A DNA stretch of 64,000 bases from Henckelia pumila (Eukaryota; Streptophyta; Magnoliopsida; Lamiales; Gesneriaceae): positions 81,382,151 to 81,446,150 of the forward strand of contig NC_133120.1 in the NCBI RefSeq assembly GCF_033568475.1, given 5' to 3'. Both the position numbers and the translations under genes were made by a program. The notes beneath the pieces were generated by a model, which ran no database searches, was not told the DNA's origin, and saw nothing but the letters and a program-made list of their open reading frames with translations. Below are positions 11,422 to 24,142 of this stretch, in pieces. Each line of letters begins with the position of its first letter. Position 1 is the stretch's first letter.

Positions 11422-11884
11422 TCGAGCTGTCAATTTGGGTTCGATTCATCTCGCCACACAATTTAGCTGAGTTGAGTTGAAATTTTTTCAAACAAACAAA
11501 AGGCGAGCCTGGAGAGAAAAAAAATTATTATTTTTTAACTTTATGGTGATATATGTATTTTTTTTTAATGAAAGTTGTGAATTTTTTTTGGATTAATTAC
11601 TTTATATAAAATTAACACGCGTGGAATCAATAATTAAAAATTTTATTGATATGTTTCTATTAATATTTATTTATGATATGAAATGTATAATTAATTATAA
11701 TAATTTTTATTTTAATTTGAAGTGAAACAACTTGCGGGCCGGCTCTCCTAACCCGTAATCCACCTTGGGTTGAGTTGAGAATTTCTAGGCCGCCCAGAAT
11801 GGTAGGTCGGCTAGCTCTCGACCCGTCAATATATGAGTTTTTGGTGTGTCGGCCCGTCATGAGTTGATCCGTCTGACAGCTCTA
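11422..11884. mobile_element. Degraded hAT-like MITE
   Basis: The ends TCGAGCTGTCAA and (reversed) TAGAGCTGTCAG are imperfect inverted copies enclosing GGCCCG-type repeats typical of the other hAT-like MITEs here. No matching 8-bp flanks remain. The surrounding 10766-12192 is AT-rich with no gene that I can see. Confidence 0.45.
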
Positions 11885-12192
11885 TTAATTATTTGAATTT
11901 TTACACATCTTTAGTAGAATTTTTTTTTTATATTTTGATGATTTTTTTATTCTGTATTATTTTTTTCTTATCAAGTTATGAAATCTAAAAAAATTGTAGA
12001 TCTTTTCTTCTGTTTTGATTTGTTGCGAAATATCTAAATATTTTTTCACATATTATAAATTTATAGATTTTGTTTATTTTTCTATGAGATCTGTTCTTAT
12101 CCAATAATTATAAATTTACCACAAATTAAACAATACTTGTATTTTATATATAAAAAATAAAGGATAAATTTTTTAAATGTTAAAATAAAATT

Positions 12193-13053
12193 TGTTAACT
12201 TTTAAAATTAAATAGCAAGATAGAAAGCAGTAAATAACACAGTAGATTGTTTCTGGATGTTCGGAAACTCGACAACTTCTACGTCACCCTTTTTCTGGAT
12301 CTGTCATAAGGTAATACTAAAAAATTTTGAGTATTACAACCCTTGCGACACCCCACCTCAATTAGGACTTATTCTACTGCCTACAACTGAGACTCCTAGA
12401 CTCAACAAATCAGTTCTCGACTGATCTTACAATAGTGTTTTGTTCAGTTCACTCAACTGATTAATTTACGGAGTTTGTACAACTCAACACTTAACACAAA
12501 GTGATCTTAAGTGATCTGATATATCTTGATGCGTGTGCTAGTGTTATTCGGCTTCTGTAAATGATCTTCTATGTAAGCGTCGAACTCTTCTTGTATGTAT
12601 GTAACAACTGAAAGTGTTCAGTTGCTCTTAGTTAAGTTGTAAGTGGCGTGATTTCTTGTAAGTCGAGCAGTTCTTCTGTATGTCGTGGTCTCTATTTATA
12701 TGTATAAGATATCGATCATCTTAAATTCAAATACATCCGTTGATAAATAGTCGTTTTATTGTCATTTAGTTCACTGTAGAAAGGTACATTGTGGCTGCGC
12801 AATTCGGAGTCTGCTCAGTGTACTAGAAACTTTTGGATAATAGCTTGTACTAGTTAATATGATGTTCTGATTTAGTATTCTTCTTCTACTGTCTGCTATT
12901 TGAGTTTTTCAACTTCTGCTTCTGCTTTTAAGCTCTTCTAGTTCTGTTTGTGTTTCGCGGTTAAGTTCTTCTCCTTCTGTTTCTGCTTCGCGGTTAAGTT
13001 TTTCAGCTTTTGTTTCTGTTTCGCGGCTTCTGCTAATGTTGTTGATGTACACA
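12193..13053 (-). repeat. Solo or truncated copia-type LTR, reverse orientation
   Basis: On the minus strand this block has TG...CA ends, blocks such as GTAATACTC and GTGACGTAGAAGTTG and an AT-rich 3' end. That layout and wording resemble Ty1/copia LTRs I associate with Lamiales genomes. No internal region, second LTR or clear 5-bp duplication is visible, so it is a remnant. The family call rests on recollection of similar LTRs. Confidence 0.45.
12911..13035. repeat. 33-bp tandem repeats within the LTR remnant
   Basis: About three and a half imperfect units of 33 bp, each holding TTTCGCGGTTAAGTT, are arranged head to tail. Because the unit is a multiple of three it creates a spurious repetitive reading frame on the minus strand, which I do not call a gene. 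Confidence 0.75.
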
Positions 13054-13695
13054 ATTATTTTGTTAAAAATATTTGATTCCTTAACAAATTTGTTCGATCT
13101 TTGACAAACAAAAAAACAAAACAAAACAAATTTGTTCGATCACGAAAAGATTGTTTTAAATTTTGTTTAAATATAATCGTATTTTTATTTATATTTAAAA
13201 AAATTATATTAAATAGTTTATGACTCATATTATCATTTTTTTTTCTTTGAATATCTGCTGTGTATATGATTATGTAATTTATATTCATATCGAAAAACAA
13301 CCACTCAAATCAAACAAAAATTAAAATTTGTTTTATCATGATGAAACAATATTCTAAATTTTGTTTAAATTTAATTGTATCTGTATCTCAATTTTAAAAT
13401 TTTTATATTAAAAATTTAATTATTCATAACATAATTTTTTTAATCTTTGTTATGTGTATGTATATATGAATAACCACCATATTAAAAGCAACAATAAATT
13501 TTGTTTAATCACGAAAGTGACTATTTTAAATGTTATTTAAATTCAATTATATTTTTATCTATATTTTAGAATTTTTATATTAAATAGTATATCACTTATA
13601 ATACCATTTTGTTTTAATATCTGCTGCGTATATGTATAAATGCATATATGGACAAAACAAGCATATCAAATTAAAATTTGTTTGATCGTGAAAAT

Positions 13696-14356
13696 TAGGG
13701 GTGATTATCGTGCGGTTTGACGGTTTTTCATAAGAAATTCAAATCGAATTGCCAATTGCGGTTCGGTTTTATTATAATTTTTTTGTTGCGGTTTTATATG
13801 TAAAATCGTTTTCGCGGTTTTCGGTGGTTTTAAGCGGTTGCGATCGGTTCGTGATTTTTTTAATGATAGGTAAAATGAAAAAAAAAAATAAAGCTATTCA
13901 AATTATTAGAATAATGAATGAAAACTATAATAAACAAAATAAAGCTAAATAAAATAACAATCAAACGACAAAATAAAGTTAATTAACTATAATATGTTTA
14001 GGCAAGTTGATGATTAATATTTGTATAGAGAAGTAGTAAATAGATTATGAAGAGAGAAAGAGGGGAAAATTTTTTGAAGAAGAATTGGGAGAGAAGAGAG
14101 TGGAGGCGGCATAGAATCGAATCTATTGTGTATAATGTATATACAATGTTCTATAAATATAACCCTAGTTAAATACCACTATACACGGCGGTGCGGTGCG
14201 GGGCGGTTTGGGCCAAAAATTATAACCGAACCATAGCGGCGGGGCGGTTTTTATTTTTTTGAAAACCGCGGTTATTTCAAAAAAATGAAATACGACGGTG
14301 CGGGCGGTGCGGGGTGGTCGGTTCAGGCGGTTTTTGAAAAAATGTGATCACCCCTA
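13696..14356. mobile_element. hAT-type MITE, 661 bp
   Basis: The element opens TAGGGGTGATTA and closes with the inverted copy TGATCACCCCTA. The flanks GTGAAAAT (13688-13695) and ATGAAAAT (14357-14364) are 8-bp duplications with one mismatch. Both ends carry GCGGTT/GGGGCGG-rich tracts and there is no coding capacity. It belongs to the same class as 3894-4612 and 10437-10765 but is a different family. Confidence 0.85.
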
Positions 14357-14472
14357 ATGAAAATAGATATTTTAAGTTTTATTTAAATTCAATCATATTT
14401 TTATCTATATTTAAATTTTTTGGATAAAATAGTCTATAAGTCATAATATTTTTATAATTTAAAATATATTAA

Positions 14473-15118
14473 AAATTATTTTGGTACATAAACTATTGGT
14501 AAAATTTCAAATTGATACATGAACTATTGAAAATAATTTAATTTGTATATGATCAAACTCAAAATTCAAATATTTCCTTTACTTAAATTGCTTTTTAAGT
14601 TGAATATTGTTATTAAATTGATTAATTGAACTACATACATATATTTTATCTTTTAAATTATTATATTAATTGTAATTGTAAATATAAATTCATATTTACT
14701 AATTAAGGAATATTATATATCATGTATACAAAAAAAGTAAAATTTGTAGATCATAAAATATATATTAATATATATTATTTTTGAATTTATAATTTATCAA
14801 TTGGTATATATGTGTGTATATGTGCATGTTTGTATTAATTAATATTTACAATGTTTCGTACAATAAGTACGATCCCTTGTTTATAATATAAAATTTAAAT
14901 AAATATAAATTTATGCTTATAATTGTATTAATGAAATAATTTTGAAAAATAAAATGTTTATCTATTTTAATTTAACGAAAATATTAAACTTTAAAGTAAT
15001 GTAAGTAAAGGGTAAAATTGATTTTATAAGTTGATTATGTATCAATTAAACCATTTTCAAAGTTCATGTACCAATTTGACATTTTACCAATAGTTTGTAT
15101 ATCAAAATGAATTTTACT
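14473..15118. mobile_element. Inverted-repeat element with long degenerate ends
   Basis: The left end (TTGGTACATAAACTATTGGT...) and right end (inverted: TTGATATACAAACTATTGGT...) match over roughly 65 bp with scattered differences, enclosing about 500 bp of AT-rich DNA. Long ends without coding capacity suggest a Mutator-type MITE. I could not find a convincing 9-bp duplication. Confidence 0.6.
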
Positions 15119-17197
15119 CATTTAAAATATTATATTTATCTATACGTTTTAAATTTAATTATATCCTTATTTGTATTTATGAAATATCTTTACTAATTTT
15201 GGAAAGAAAAATTTAGACCGAAAAATGTTAGTTTTTTTTTTTAAAGCATACTTTTCTGTATATATACCATTTTTCTTTAAATTGGGCACTTATCACGTTT
15301 TCGGTGCAGAATTGTAGTTACAGTGATTTTCGTACAAGATCGTAAATGAATTCTTCTCGGAAAGCTTCTCATTTACTCGCCCCACGTTAGGTTCCACGAA
15401 TGATGTCCCCCTGGTTGTTTTCTTTTTCAATCATTTATGCTAAAAATGTTGTTTATTATTTAGGAAATATTTTTATTGATTTTGTTTCTTCTTCCTTTTC
15501 ATAATTTCATTAATCAGGCTTAGGAATGCAATCAGCATTGTTTGATTCGAACAAGGTATTTAGTGAATAAAGGATCATTTATAATAATTTTTAGTCGATT
15601 ATTATTTATTTAAGTCATTTAGACTTTAAATTTAAAAGTTTTGCAAATAAATAATGTAAAAAAAATAATATATTATATTTTAAAATATATATTTATATTA
15701 GTAATAGAAATAATTGTATCAAAATCGGATTAAACGAACGTTTTGGTAAAAAATCGAATCGAACAAAAAAACAGTTCGGATATCGGATTATATATTTCTA
15801 AAACCGACATAAAATTAAAACGAAAACGAGAAAATCGAAAATCGAACAGATCGATGAACACTTCTATTAACATTTATTATTGATAACGTAACTCTTTTGA
15901 CACGATACTTAAAAATTGAAATATTTATTTGATAATATTTATGCTGCTATTGAATTTTCATTAACATGTTCACATGAATTTATCTTACAAAACCGTAATT
16001 ATTTCGATGGTTAGACTACGAGTTCGACTGTGGATTGAGGCAAATTTTCTACCCAAATCAATAGAATAAAAGACGAGACTCTTAAAATGCACAAGCATGG
16101 ATCCACTTATGTGCATGGGTTAATCAACTAAATATATGGCTACATGGCCCGTCTCACAGTAATTGATGTGCTCTTTTACTTGAGTGACTACAAACAGCTT
16201 CCTCTTTCCACTTTACTCCAAAAAAAGAAAAGAAAGAAAAAAAGTAATTGGACCAGTCCCTTTTTTAATTTCCTTTCTTGTGTCTGAATTTAAGGATTGG
16301 ACAGATTAGCGCCACAGGAGGGCCAATGCATGCAATAATTGTGCGCCTCAAGTGGATACGGCGGCATTTATGTTTTTTTCATTGAAGGTTTCATTTCATA
16401 TGAAAGTGGTTGGGTTGGATTGATGCCATGCCATGCCATGCCATGCCATTTTTAAGCTACATCGAGCCAATTAAGTATTCTTGTATTTTTGTTTTTTCAT
16501 GATTTACAAGATATGTGCACGAACATCTCAAAACAAAACAAAAAATGTATGTTTATTAGTGTTTTATGTTATACTCATACATGTTAATACGAACATCTTA
16601 TGCAAATTTAACGACAAAAAGTACTCTAAGTATAACATAAATTAACATATATCAATGATATCATGGATAGTAGCCTACCCCAGCTTAATAATCAAAATGC
16701 ACGTTTCTAATGGCAAATTTGGATAAAAACTATTATTCTCCCTAAAGTTTTGTCTTTTCCTTTTCCTCTTCTTTTTCTTTTCCTTGGTAATTTCTTTCCA
16801 AACACTCTTCACAACTGTATTTCTCTTTTGTTTCATATACGTCTCGAAAAAGACGTTCAACTTCAAAAGAATTATTGCGTATAGAGGCAAATGTAATTAG
16901 GCATTAATGGAATTATTACAGGGGTCCATGATTCATGAACACGAAGCATTGTCCCTTTCTTGTATACGCTCTAATCACATTGCTTGTGTCGAAATGCTAT
17001 TCGATACAAGGTGAACTAATTTCGTGTTTTAAGAAAAAAGAAGTCCATTTTGAGTAATATGAAAAATTCAAAGGGATTTTATTTCATCCACGAAATATGC
17101 AAGGGTTGTTATCTGTCGTCTAAAAATGACATGTTAAAAGGTAATACAATCGTATGTTGCAAATAACACGAAATACTTCATTGATAAGTTTAGAAGA
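15119..17197. other. Intergenic spacer, no gene seen
   Basis: The spacer is AT-rich with a patch of ordinary composition at 15290-15420 and another at 16300-16450. It holds a CCATG pentamer repeat at 16425-16449. I recognise no protein, tRNA or microRNA in it. Confidence 0.5.
16425..16449. repeat. CCATG pentamer microsatellite
   Basis: Four full CCATG units followed by CCAT. Confidence 0.95.
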
Positions 17198-18238
17198 TGT
17201 TGATGTGTTAATTTGTATCCCACATTGGTTGGGTAAATAACTTGAGAGTCATTTATATAGATAAAGGAAAACCTCCGCACTTGAGCTAGCTTTTGAAGTG
17301 AGTTAGGTTCAAGTCAATATCTAACATTGTATTAGAGTCCGGGTTCCACCGTATGTGTTGGACTACTCATAGTTGGCCACCCGTTAATACTTAATATCTC
17401 CACGCTCCAGTCCTTTCATTCCTGAGAGGGGTCTGTTGGTGTATTAATTTGTGTTCCACATCGGCGGGTTAAATAACATGGGATTTTAATATATAGACAA
17501 GGGCAAACCTTCCCTCTTAAGCCACCTTTTAAGGTGAGTTAGGTCCAAATATCATTTCTTAACATGAAATCAGAGCCCGAGTTCTATTGTTATGTGTTGG
17601 ACGGGTCTGTTGGTGTATTAATTTGTGTTCCACATCGGCTGGGTAAATAGTCTGAGATTTTAATATATAGACAAGGGCAAACATCACCTCTTAAGCTAGC
17701 TTTTAAGGTGAGTTAGGTCCAAGTCTCATTTCTTAACATGATATCAGAGTCCGAGTTCAATCGTTATGTGTTGGACGACTCATAGTTAGCTTCATCCGTT
17801 AATATCTCCACGCTCCAGTCGTATAGTTGGTTTCACCCGTTAATATCTCCATGCTCCAGTCGTTTCATTTTTAGTTTTTGAGGTGAGTTAGGTCCAAATC
17901 AATTTCTAACAAAAGATTTATCACAAAAAATTTGTGTACAGTTTCATGGATCAATTCCACATCGGCTTGGTAAATAGTCTAAGATTTTAATATATAGACA
18001 AGGGCAAACATCACCTCTTAAGCTAACTTTTAAGGTGAGTTAGGTCAAAGTCTCATTTCTTAACATGATATCAGAGCCCGAGTTCCATCTTTATGTGTTG
18101 AACGACTCATAGTTGGCTTCATCCGTTAATATCTACACGCTCCAGTCGTATAGTTGGTTTCACCCGTTAATATCTCAATGCTCCAGTCGTTTCATTTCTA
18201 GTTTTTGAAGTGAGTTAGGTCCAAATTAATTTCTAACA
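17198..18238 (+). mobile_element. TRIM retrotransposon array with three LTRs, later duplicated
   Basis: Three LTR copies of about 130 bp (17198-17326, 17434-17564, 17608-17738) each start TGTTG and end TAACA. Each is followed by a primer-binding-like sequence for initiator Met tRNA (for example TGATATCAGAG at 17739) and a short non-coding internal part. The outermost flanks are GAAGA at 17193-17197 and 18239-18243, a 5-bp target duplication for the array as a whole. The right-hand third is itself a tandem duplication of about 310 bp (roughly 17630-17950 and 17951-18275) that took some downstream flank with it. There is no coding capacity. Miniature LTR elements of this kind depend on the enzymes of autonomous retrotransposons. 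Confidence 0.85.
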
Positions 18239-19740
18239 GAAGATTTATCACAAAAATTTTGTGTACAATTTCATGGATCAATTTTGTAAAATAAAAATGT
18301 TATTGAGATAAGATGGATCGTCTCATCTCAATAAAATAAATCCGTAATATCTTCTTCTTCTAAAAAGGAAAAAAACGAACGAGTCAATAGTACAGCTACA
18401 ACCCATTGCTTTTTGTGAAGTGACCTACACGTTCGCATCTTGTCGGGTCAAAAGCCTGTTCGATCATTTTAATTAATTTTTTTTAAAAAAAATAAATGTG
18501 TCGCATTTTTTTAAAAAAATTAGTAATTTTATTTTATTCGTTCATATATTTTTTTTTACAAGTTTTGTTTTACCGCCGACTGTGCGTTTTAAAATTTGAA
18601 AACAACTCTCATCTTCATGTAATCATGTTTATTAATGGAGGTTTTTTTTTCCGACTATCATAACCTTTAACACATAATTTCAATGAGCAGTTTAGTACAC
18701 GTATTGCACATGTAATTTGATATAAAAATATTGTGTTTTGGGTATATATAATATAATATAATATTTTTGAATATTTGGTTTTAACAATAAATTTTTTTTT
18801 TTGTAATTTGATAATTTTGTGGGTTTTTTTAAAAAATAAAGATAAATTAGCAAGAGACATTGATGTGCTATTGTTTTATATAGTATAGATAAACACGAGT
18901 CTTGCCTGTACAAGACATTAATGTATATTTCTATCTCTATACTATATTAAATTTGAAAAGTTGGTTAGTTCGTATTACTAAAATACCCTTATATTTTAAA
19001 AATTATAATTTATGAACATAAATTTGAAATCAAACACAAAAATACAAAAAAAGTCAAAAAATTTAAGTCAATCTTTATCGTGTAATACGTGCAAAGTGAT
19101 CCAAAATTTTTTGGTCCATAGTCTTTAAATGGATTTTAAGTATTTTAAACCTAAAAACAAATTGTTGAAGCAAGAATCATTAGCTTATAAGCTTGTGAGT
19201 TTGACTTTGATTTTAACAATTGCAATAACTGCAGTGAAGAGAAAATTTTTTATTAGAAAAATTATTATGAATATTAATTACTTATACTGAAATATATATT
19301 TTTTTAGTTTTTCGAATGAAGTATTATTAATTATTTTCAGAAAATGTCAAGTCGTAGGGGTAAATTGTAAGTGAAATTTGAATTTTAAAAATATTATTTA
19401 AATCAGAATACCATATTTAATTTTGTTATGTGATGATTATATATATAATTCTGATCTTTTGTTCTGCCCGGCTGCCTCTTTGTTATTGTCATATAATTTT
19501 TTTCCCAAAATACCCGTACCTCATAACTTCAATAATTTTTTAAAATAAAATATATAGTGATATATTAATAATTAAAAAAACATGACATTAAATAGAATAA
19601 TTAATTTTATTATATTTCATATAAAGTTTGTTATGCACCAATATAAAATTATGTTTTAGATAAAATTTAATTTACATGCACACAAAGTATGCATATGCTT
19701 ATTGATACTATATTGAAAACGTGCGAGATTGATAAGTTGA

Positions 19741-19930
19741 TATGATCAATTCTATTTATGTTTTATTTTTTAATATCTATTTAATTAATAAAATGATATT
19801 TTTTTGTCCACTGATAACTACTAAAATACGAAAAGTATGATCAACTCTATTTATGTTTTACTTTTTAATATCTATTTAATTAACAAAATGATATTTTTTT
19901 GTTCACTGATAACTACTAAAATACGAATAT
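19741..19930. repeat. 95-bp tandem duplication
   Basis: Two head-to-tail copies begin TATGATCAA at 19741 and 19836 and differ at only a few positions. They are entirely AT-rich and non-coding. Confidence 0.88.
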
Positions 19931-20259
19931 GTTATGTTTGTAAAATTAATTAATATATTTACAAAATTTTCCTAATTTTGTTGGTTTTTTGCTAAAAAAA
20001 ATTAATTATATAATCATACGCAACACTTGCATCCGAGCGCTAATATATATAAAAAAAGGAAAAAAATTCCTTGAAAATCTTCGTTTTTGTTTTTATATAC
20101 ACGATACGAAAATATTATAGACTTCGAAAATACTGTTACTAAAACGTGTTTATAATGGTTCATGAGTTGTTTGAGTACGTACAAGCTTTCAGGAAATAAT
20201 AATTGTATAGTAAAATTATTATCGTTGCTATGATTTATTACTATATTCAGTATAATAAT

Positions 20260-20773
20260 CAGTGTTCTAAAAGGTGGCATCTAGACGGGTAAGCAGTTGC
20301 CAACCGTCTCGATTTTTAGACATTTGAAGTTTCTGAGAGTTATTACATTAATTGGCCGTCTAAGTCGTCTAATCGTCGTCTAGACGCCTCAAAATCTGTG
20401 TATACGGTCGCATAGATTAATATATAATATTATATATGTTTTTTATTTCAATTTTTTTAAAAAAATATTTTTTGACATATTCGTCCATCAATTTGTATCG
20501 GATGAAAGTGAGAAATATGTCATGTATTTCGAGTTTAATTCGATAACGATGAATTATTGAATAAATATTAAGATAAACAAGAATAATTAGATATAGACTT
20601 GGAAAAACACCACTTAGGCAGTTAAATTAGATAAAGAAGAATTATTGGAGAAATATTAATATGGATCGAACTAGAATAATTAGATATTTAGGCTGAAAGT
20701 AAAAAAACAGCCACTTAATCATTTAGACGCTAGGCGATGGTGATTACCCGCCTACCGTTTTTTAAAATATTGA
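20260..20773. mobile_element. Degenerate TIR DNA transposon remnant
   Basis: The left end reads CAGTGTTCTAAAAGGTGGC and is followed by CTAGACGGGTAA. The right end, inverted, reads CAATATTTTAAAAAACGG and GGCGGGTAA. The matched but eroded ends and repeated CTAGACG blocks mark a non-autonomous element. The target duplication is unclear among the adjacent AAT repeats. Confidence 0.55.
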
Positions 20774-21467
20774 TAATAATAATAATAATAATAATAATAA
20801 CTATTAAAAATTTTGTATTATTTTGATAAAGTAATTTTTTTAATAATTATCATATAAAAAATTTTATCTTATAATATTAAATACATCAATATCTTTAAAA
20901 TCTATTGTCTTGTATATTTTATTCAAATAACGCTCTTTTTCATTCGTGTGCTTATATATTTGATTGAATATTTATCTAATTTTTTTTTTTTGACCCTGAT
21001 TTTCTTTTTTTAAAAAATAAAAATAAAAAATTAAAGTGATATAATTATCTAAAAAAATTAATAAATATAGCACAAACTATTTTATTTTCCAAAAGAATTA
21101 AATATTTTACTCTTATCTTTATAAATTATAACCAAATATACGATGGATAATTTTAAAATTAAATAAAGTTTAACCAAATTAACATTAGTTAAGTATTTGG
21201 TTATATATAATATATATAACGATTTATTTTTAAAATAAGCTTTTAAAAGTTATAAACTCTGAACTTATAAACTTTTTTCTTCTGTAAACTTATAAATTAT
21301 TTTTGAGCTCAAACGACAACCACTAAATGACATTAAAGAAACTAACATATACAGGGAAATAAACATACGATGCATGAAGTTTTCAAGAGATATTAACGGA
21401 CGAAAGGTTCATTAAAGCAGTAGTAGAATACGTACTCATGAACTATTTTAATATCTTATATTAAAAT

Positions 21468-22209
21468 TGAAAGGAATATTTTATTTCTTAAAAACAACCT
21501 AATATAAAAAGATTTTATTTAATATCTTTTGCCTTTCTTGGACATGAAGTAATCTTTATTTAAGTGTTTTATTTCATATTGATAAGCTGATTAGAATCTT
21601 TATCATATCATATCTAATACTTATCTTTCCTTATTTTATGTAGATTTGATATGATCAAATAAAAGGAATCCTACGCCTACAAGAAAACATATTGAAGAAG
21701 AATTCTTTGCATATATATGAGATTAGTCATTAGAGATCGACGAAAAGAGATTGAATAGAGAGCTTCATATACGTACGTAAGAACTTTGCTTGAAGCCGTG
21801 AAGAACACTCGAAGATTGTTGATCGAAGAGTGTTTACATCTCACGTGTTTTGGCTTCAAGTTTTTCTTCTTACTATGTTTTTTTTATTCTATTCCATATA
21901 GAATTTTTAGGAAAATTTTTATTCTTTATTTTTCACTTGTATTGAGAAATTGATTTTTACAATAATCACTAGTTTTAGGGTTTGTAAAACTCTTTGAAAG
22001 TTTTTCTAGTGAAGTTTTGCCCTGAGGCGCTGCAAGAGTATTTTATACTCTTGCTTAAATCATTTGAGTCTATTAAATTGGTTGCTTGTTTATTTTATTT
22101 ACGCTTTAATTATATTCCGCTGCAAATTACTTAAGGTGTTATAGTAGGTGTTGTCAACACCTTGTGACAACACCTCAAACTATTTATGTGCAACCCTCAT
22201 TCCCTTACA
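21468..22209 (+). repeat. 5' LTR of the Sirevirus
   Basis: It runs from TGAAAGGAATATT to CCCTTACA, 742 bp. It matches 30674-31439 except for about 20 base changes and two indels; the larger removes about 30 bp that the 3' copy has near 30984. The last 80 bases carry the palindromic GGTGTTGTCAACACC motif. Confidence 0.95.
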
Positions 22210-22211
22210 AG

Positions 22212-22224
22212 TGGCATCAGAGCC
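22212..22224 (+). other. Primer-binding site (initiator methionine tRNA)
   Basis: TGGCATCAGAGCC begins two bases after the 5' LTR. It matches the plant initiator tRNA-Met 3' end complement (TGGTATCAGAGC) with one difference. Confidence 0.9.
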
Positions 22225-22282
22225 ATATTCTTGATACACTAAGAACTGATCTTGGTTTGTTTATTTTATTACAGGGAATAAG

Positions 22283-24142
22283 ATGGACTCATCGTCTGTT
22301 GCGAACTCGTTCTTGAAACCTCCGGTCCTTGATGACACGAATTACGCACTATGGAAGAATAGGATGCGATATACTATTAAGGCTATGGATGTGCGTGCTT
22401 GGCAAAGTATTCTGACTGGTTGGACTCCTCCAAAGACGCTAGATGAAGATGGAGACTACATCATCAAGCAAGAAGAAACTTGGACTGCCGAGAAAACACA
22501 AAATTCAAGCTACAATGCTAAAGCACTCAATGTAATTTTTGCAACTGTGGATATGAGGATGTATGGAATCATAGCCGACTGCACTATTGCTAAGGATGCA
22601 TGGGATGCTCTTCAAGAACACTGTGAAGGAACTGATAGCGTGAGAAGAACAAGATTGAGATTGTTAAACGCAAGATTTGAGAATATCAGGATGGATGAGA
22701 ATGAAACTATTGCTGATTATGATAAGAAACTTAGGGAGATAGCTACAGAGGCGCATGCTCTTGGAGGACCTATTGCTAGTGAAACTATGGTGAACAAGGT
22801 TCTTCGATCCTTGCCTAAAAGATTTAATGGGAAGATTTGGGCGCTTGAAGAAATTAAAGACACTTCAAAGATGAAGATGACTGAACTGATTAGCATCCTT
22901 CAAGTTTTTGAGATGAACAATTCAGAACAAGAGAAGGATAAAGAAAAATCAATAGCCCTTCAAGCCTCAAAACCCTCATACGAGGAGTATGTTCAATTTC
23001 ATCAAGAAGTTCATCAATCTGACTTGGAAGATGATTCGATCTCTCTTATGACTAGGAAATTCAATGATTATCTGAAGAAGATGAAAGAGTCAAGAAAGAC
23101 GGATCAAATACTCAAGGCTCCAATATTTTCTAACAAGCCTTTAAGGATTACTGGACCAGAACAATCACCAAGGAAACCTGTTGATACTCCTAAGCCTCGA
23201 CTGATGTTGGAAGGGAAGAAGAAGTTTGTCTCAAAGAAGTTGGACACTGTTCAATGTCATGTTTGTCAAGGTTTTGGACACTATGCAAATGAGTGTGCCA
23301 ACACGCTTAGGAAAGGGATGAACACGTCCTTGAGTGATGGAGAGTCTGAAGAAGAAGAACAGGAAGATGAAGAAAGCCATACTGCCTTATCTGCCCTACT
23401 GAAGAGCAAGAAAAAGTTTCAAGTCAATCCTTTAGGTGTTGCCGCAGGTGTTGCCACACATGGCCGCAACATCTCCCAAAGGTCAGTTTGTTTGAATTCC
23501 TCCATTACTGATAACATGTGTGATAATGATACAGGTGAAGAGACAATGTCCATAGAAGAAGCTCGGATGATGTTTGAAGAACTTCATACTGATTGGGTTG
23601 AAAGGAATAAGATAAATACTATTCTTTCGAAGGAAAATTCTGATCTAAAGGCTGATGTGTCAAAACTTCAAGTCATGCTGAGTAAGAAAGACATGGAACT
23701 AAGCCAAGTGAAGAAAGAACTCGGAAAAGAAAATGCTACACTGACCAAGTTTAATTCAAGCACTTCCAAGCTTGATTTGTTACTCATGATGGGAAGAGAT
23801 GGTACGGCTGGTTTAGGTTTTGAAAACAGCATATTTGAGGTTGGTGAAAGTTCGAAAGGCCCTGTGTTTGTCAAGGAAAGTAGCAGTGCAAAAAACTCAA
23901 GCAAAAAGGCCTCACCAAGTGATCCTCCAAAATCAAAGCCACAGCCTGCTACCCCTTCAAAATCTAGAAGGAAACGTAAGTACATCTGTCATTACTGTCA
24001 TAGACCAGGTCATATCAAATCATATTGTTTTAAGCTGCAGGAAGACTACAGGTATAGATCTGCATCGAAGGTGTTGCCTAAGGTGTTGCCAACACCTCCC
24101 CACAACATCCCTAGAAACAGATCTTATGTAAGAAAGATTTAG
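22283..24142 (+). CDS. Sirevirus Gag polyprotein
   Basis: An intact frame of 619 residues. The N-terminus (residues about 10-215) is the copia-type gag fold: YALWKNRMRYTIKA, then AWDALQEHCEGT, then LRSLPKRF. Two CCHC zinc knuckles follow, one near residue 322 (CHVCQGFGHYANEC) and one near 570 (CHYCHRPGHIKSYC), separated by an acidic and coiled-coil stretch. The long gag with a far C-terminal second knuckle fits the Sirevirus group. Gag packages the RNA into virus-like particles. The TAG at 24140 is in the same frame as protease and may be a mutation of a Trp codon rather than the original gag end. Two copies of the palindromic motif lie inside the coding sequence. Confidence 0.92.
   Translation: MDSSSVANSFLKPPVLDDTNYALWKNRMRYTIKAMDVRAWQSILTGWTPPKTLDEDGDYIIKQEETWTAEKTQNSSYNAKALNVIFATVDMRMYGIIADCTIAKDAWDALQEHCEGTDSVRRTRLRLLNARFENIRMDENETIADYDKKLREIATEAHALGGPIASETMVNKVLRSLPKRFNGKIWALEEIKDTSKMKMTELISILQVFEMNNSEQEKDKEKSIALQASKPSYEEYVQFHQEVHQSDLEDDSISLMTRKFNDYLKKMKESRKTDQILKAPIFSNKPLRITGPEQSPRKPVDTPKPRLMLEGKKKFVSKKLDTVQCHVCQGFGHYANECANTLRKGMNTSLSDGESEEEEQEDEESHTALSALLKSKKKFQVNPLGVAAGVATHGRNISQRSVCLNSSITDNMCDNDTGEETMSIEEARMMFEELHTDWVERNKINTILSKENSDLKADVSKLQVMLSKKDMELSQVKKELGKENATLTKFNSSTSKLDLLLMMGRDGTAGLGFENSIFEVGESSKGPVFVKESSSAKNSSKKASPSDPPKSKPQPATPSKSRRKRKYICHYCHRPGHIKSYCFKLQEDYRYRSASKVLPKVLPTPPHNIPRNRSYVRKI

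Larger units (their letters stand above)
18276..21462. other. Intergenic AT-rich spacer
   Basis: No gene is visible. It contains a 95-bp tandem duplication (19741-19930), a TIR element (20260-20773) and a Helitron-like 5' terminus at about 18933 (TCTCTATACTATATTAAA) without a matching 3' end. Confidence 0.5.

Noticed and set aside
12909..13124. Open frame on the minus strand with repeated RETET/LNRE peptide
   Set aside because: It is a by-product of 33-bp tandem repeats inside an LTR remnant; it has no domain and no gene context.
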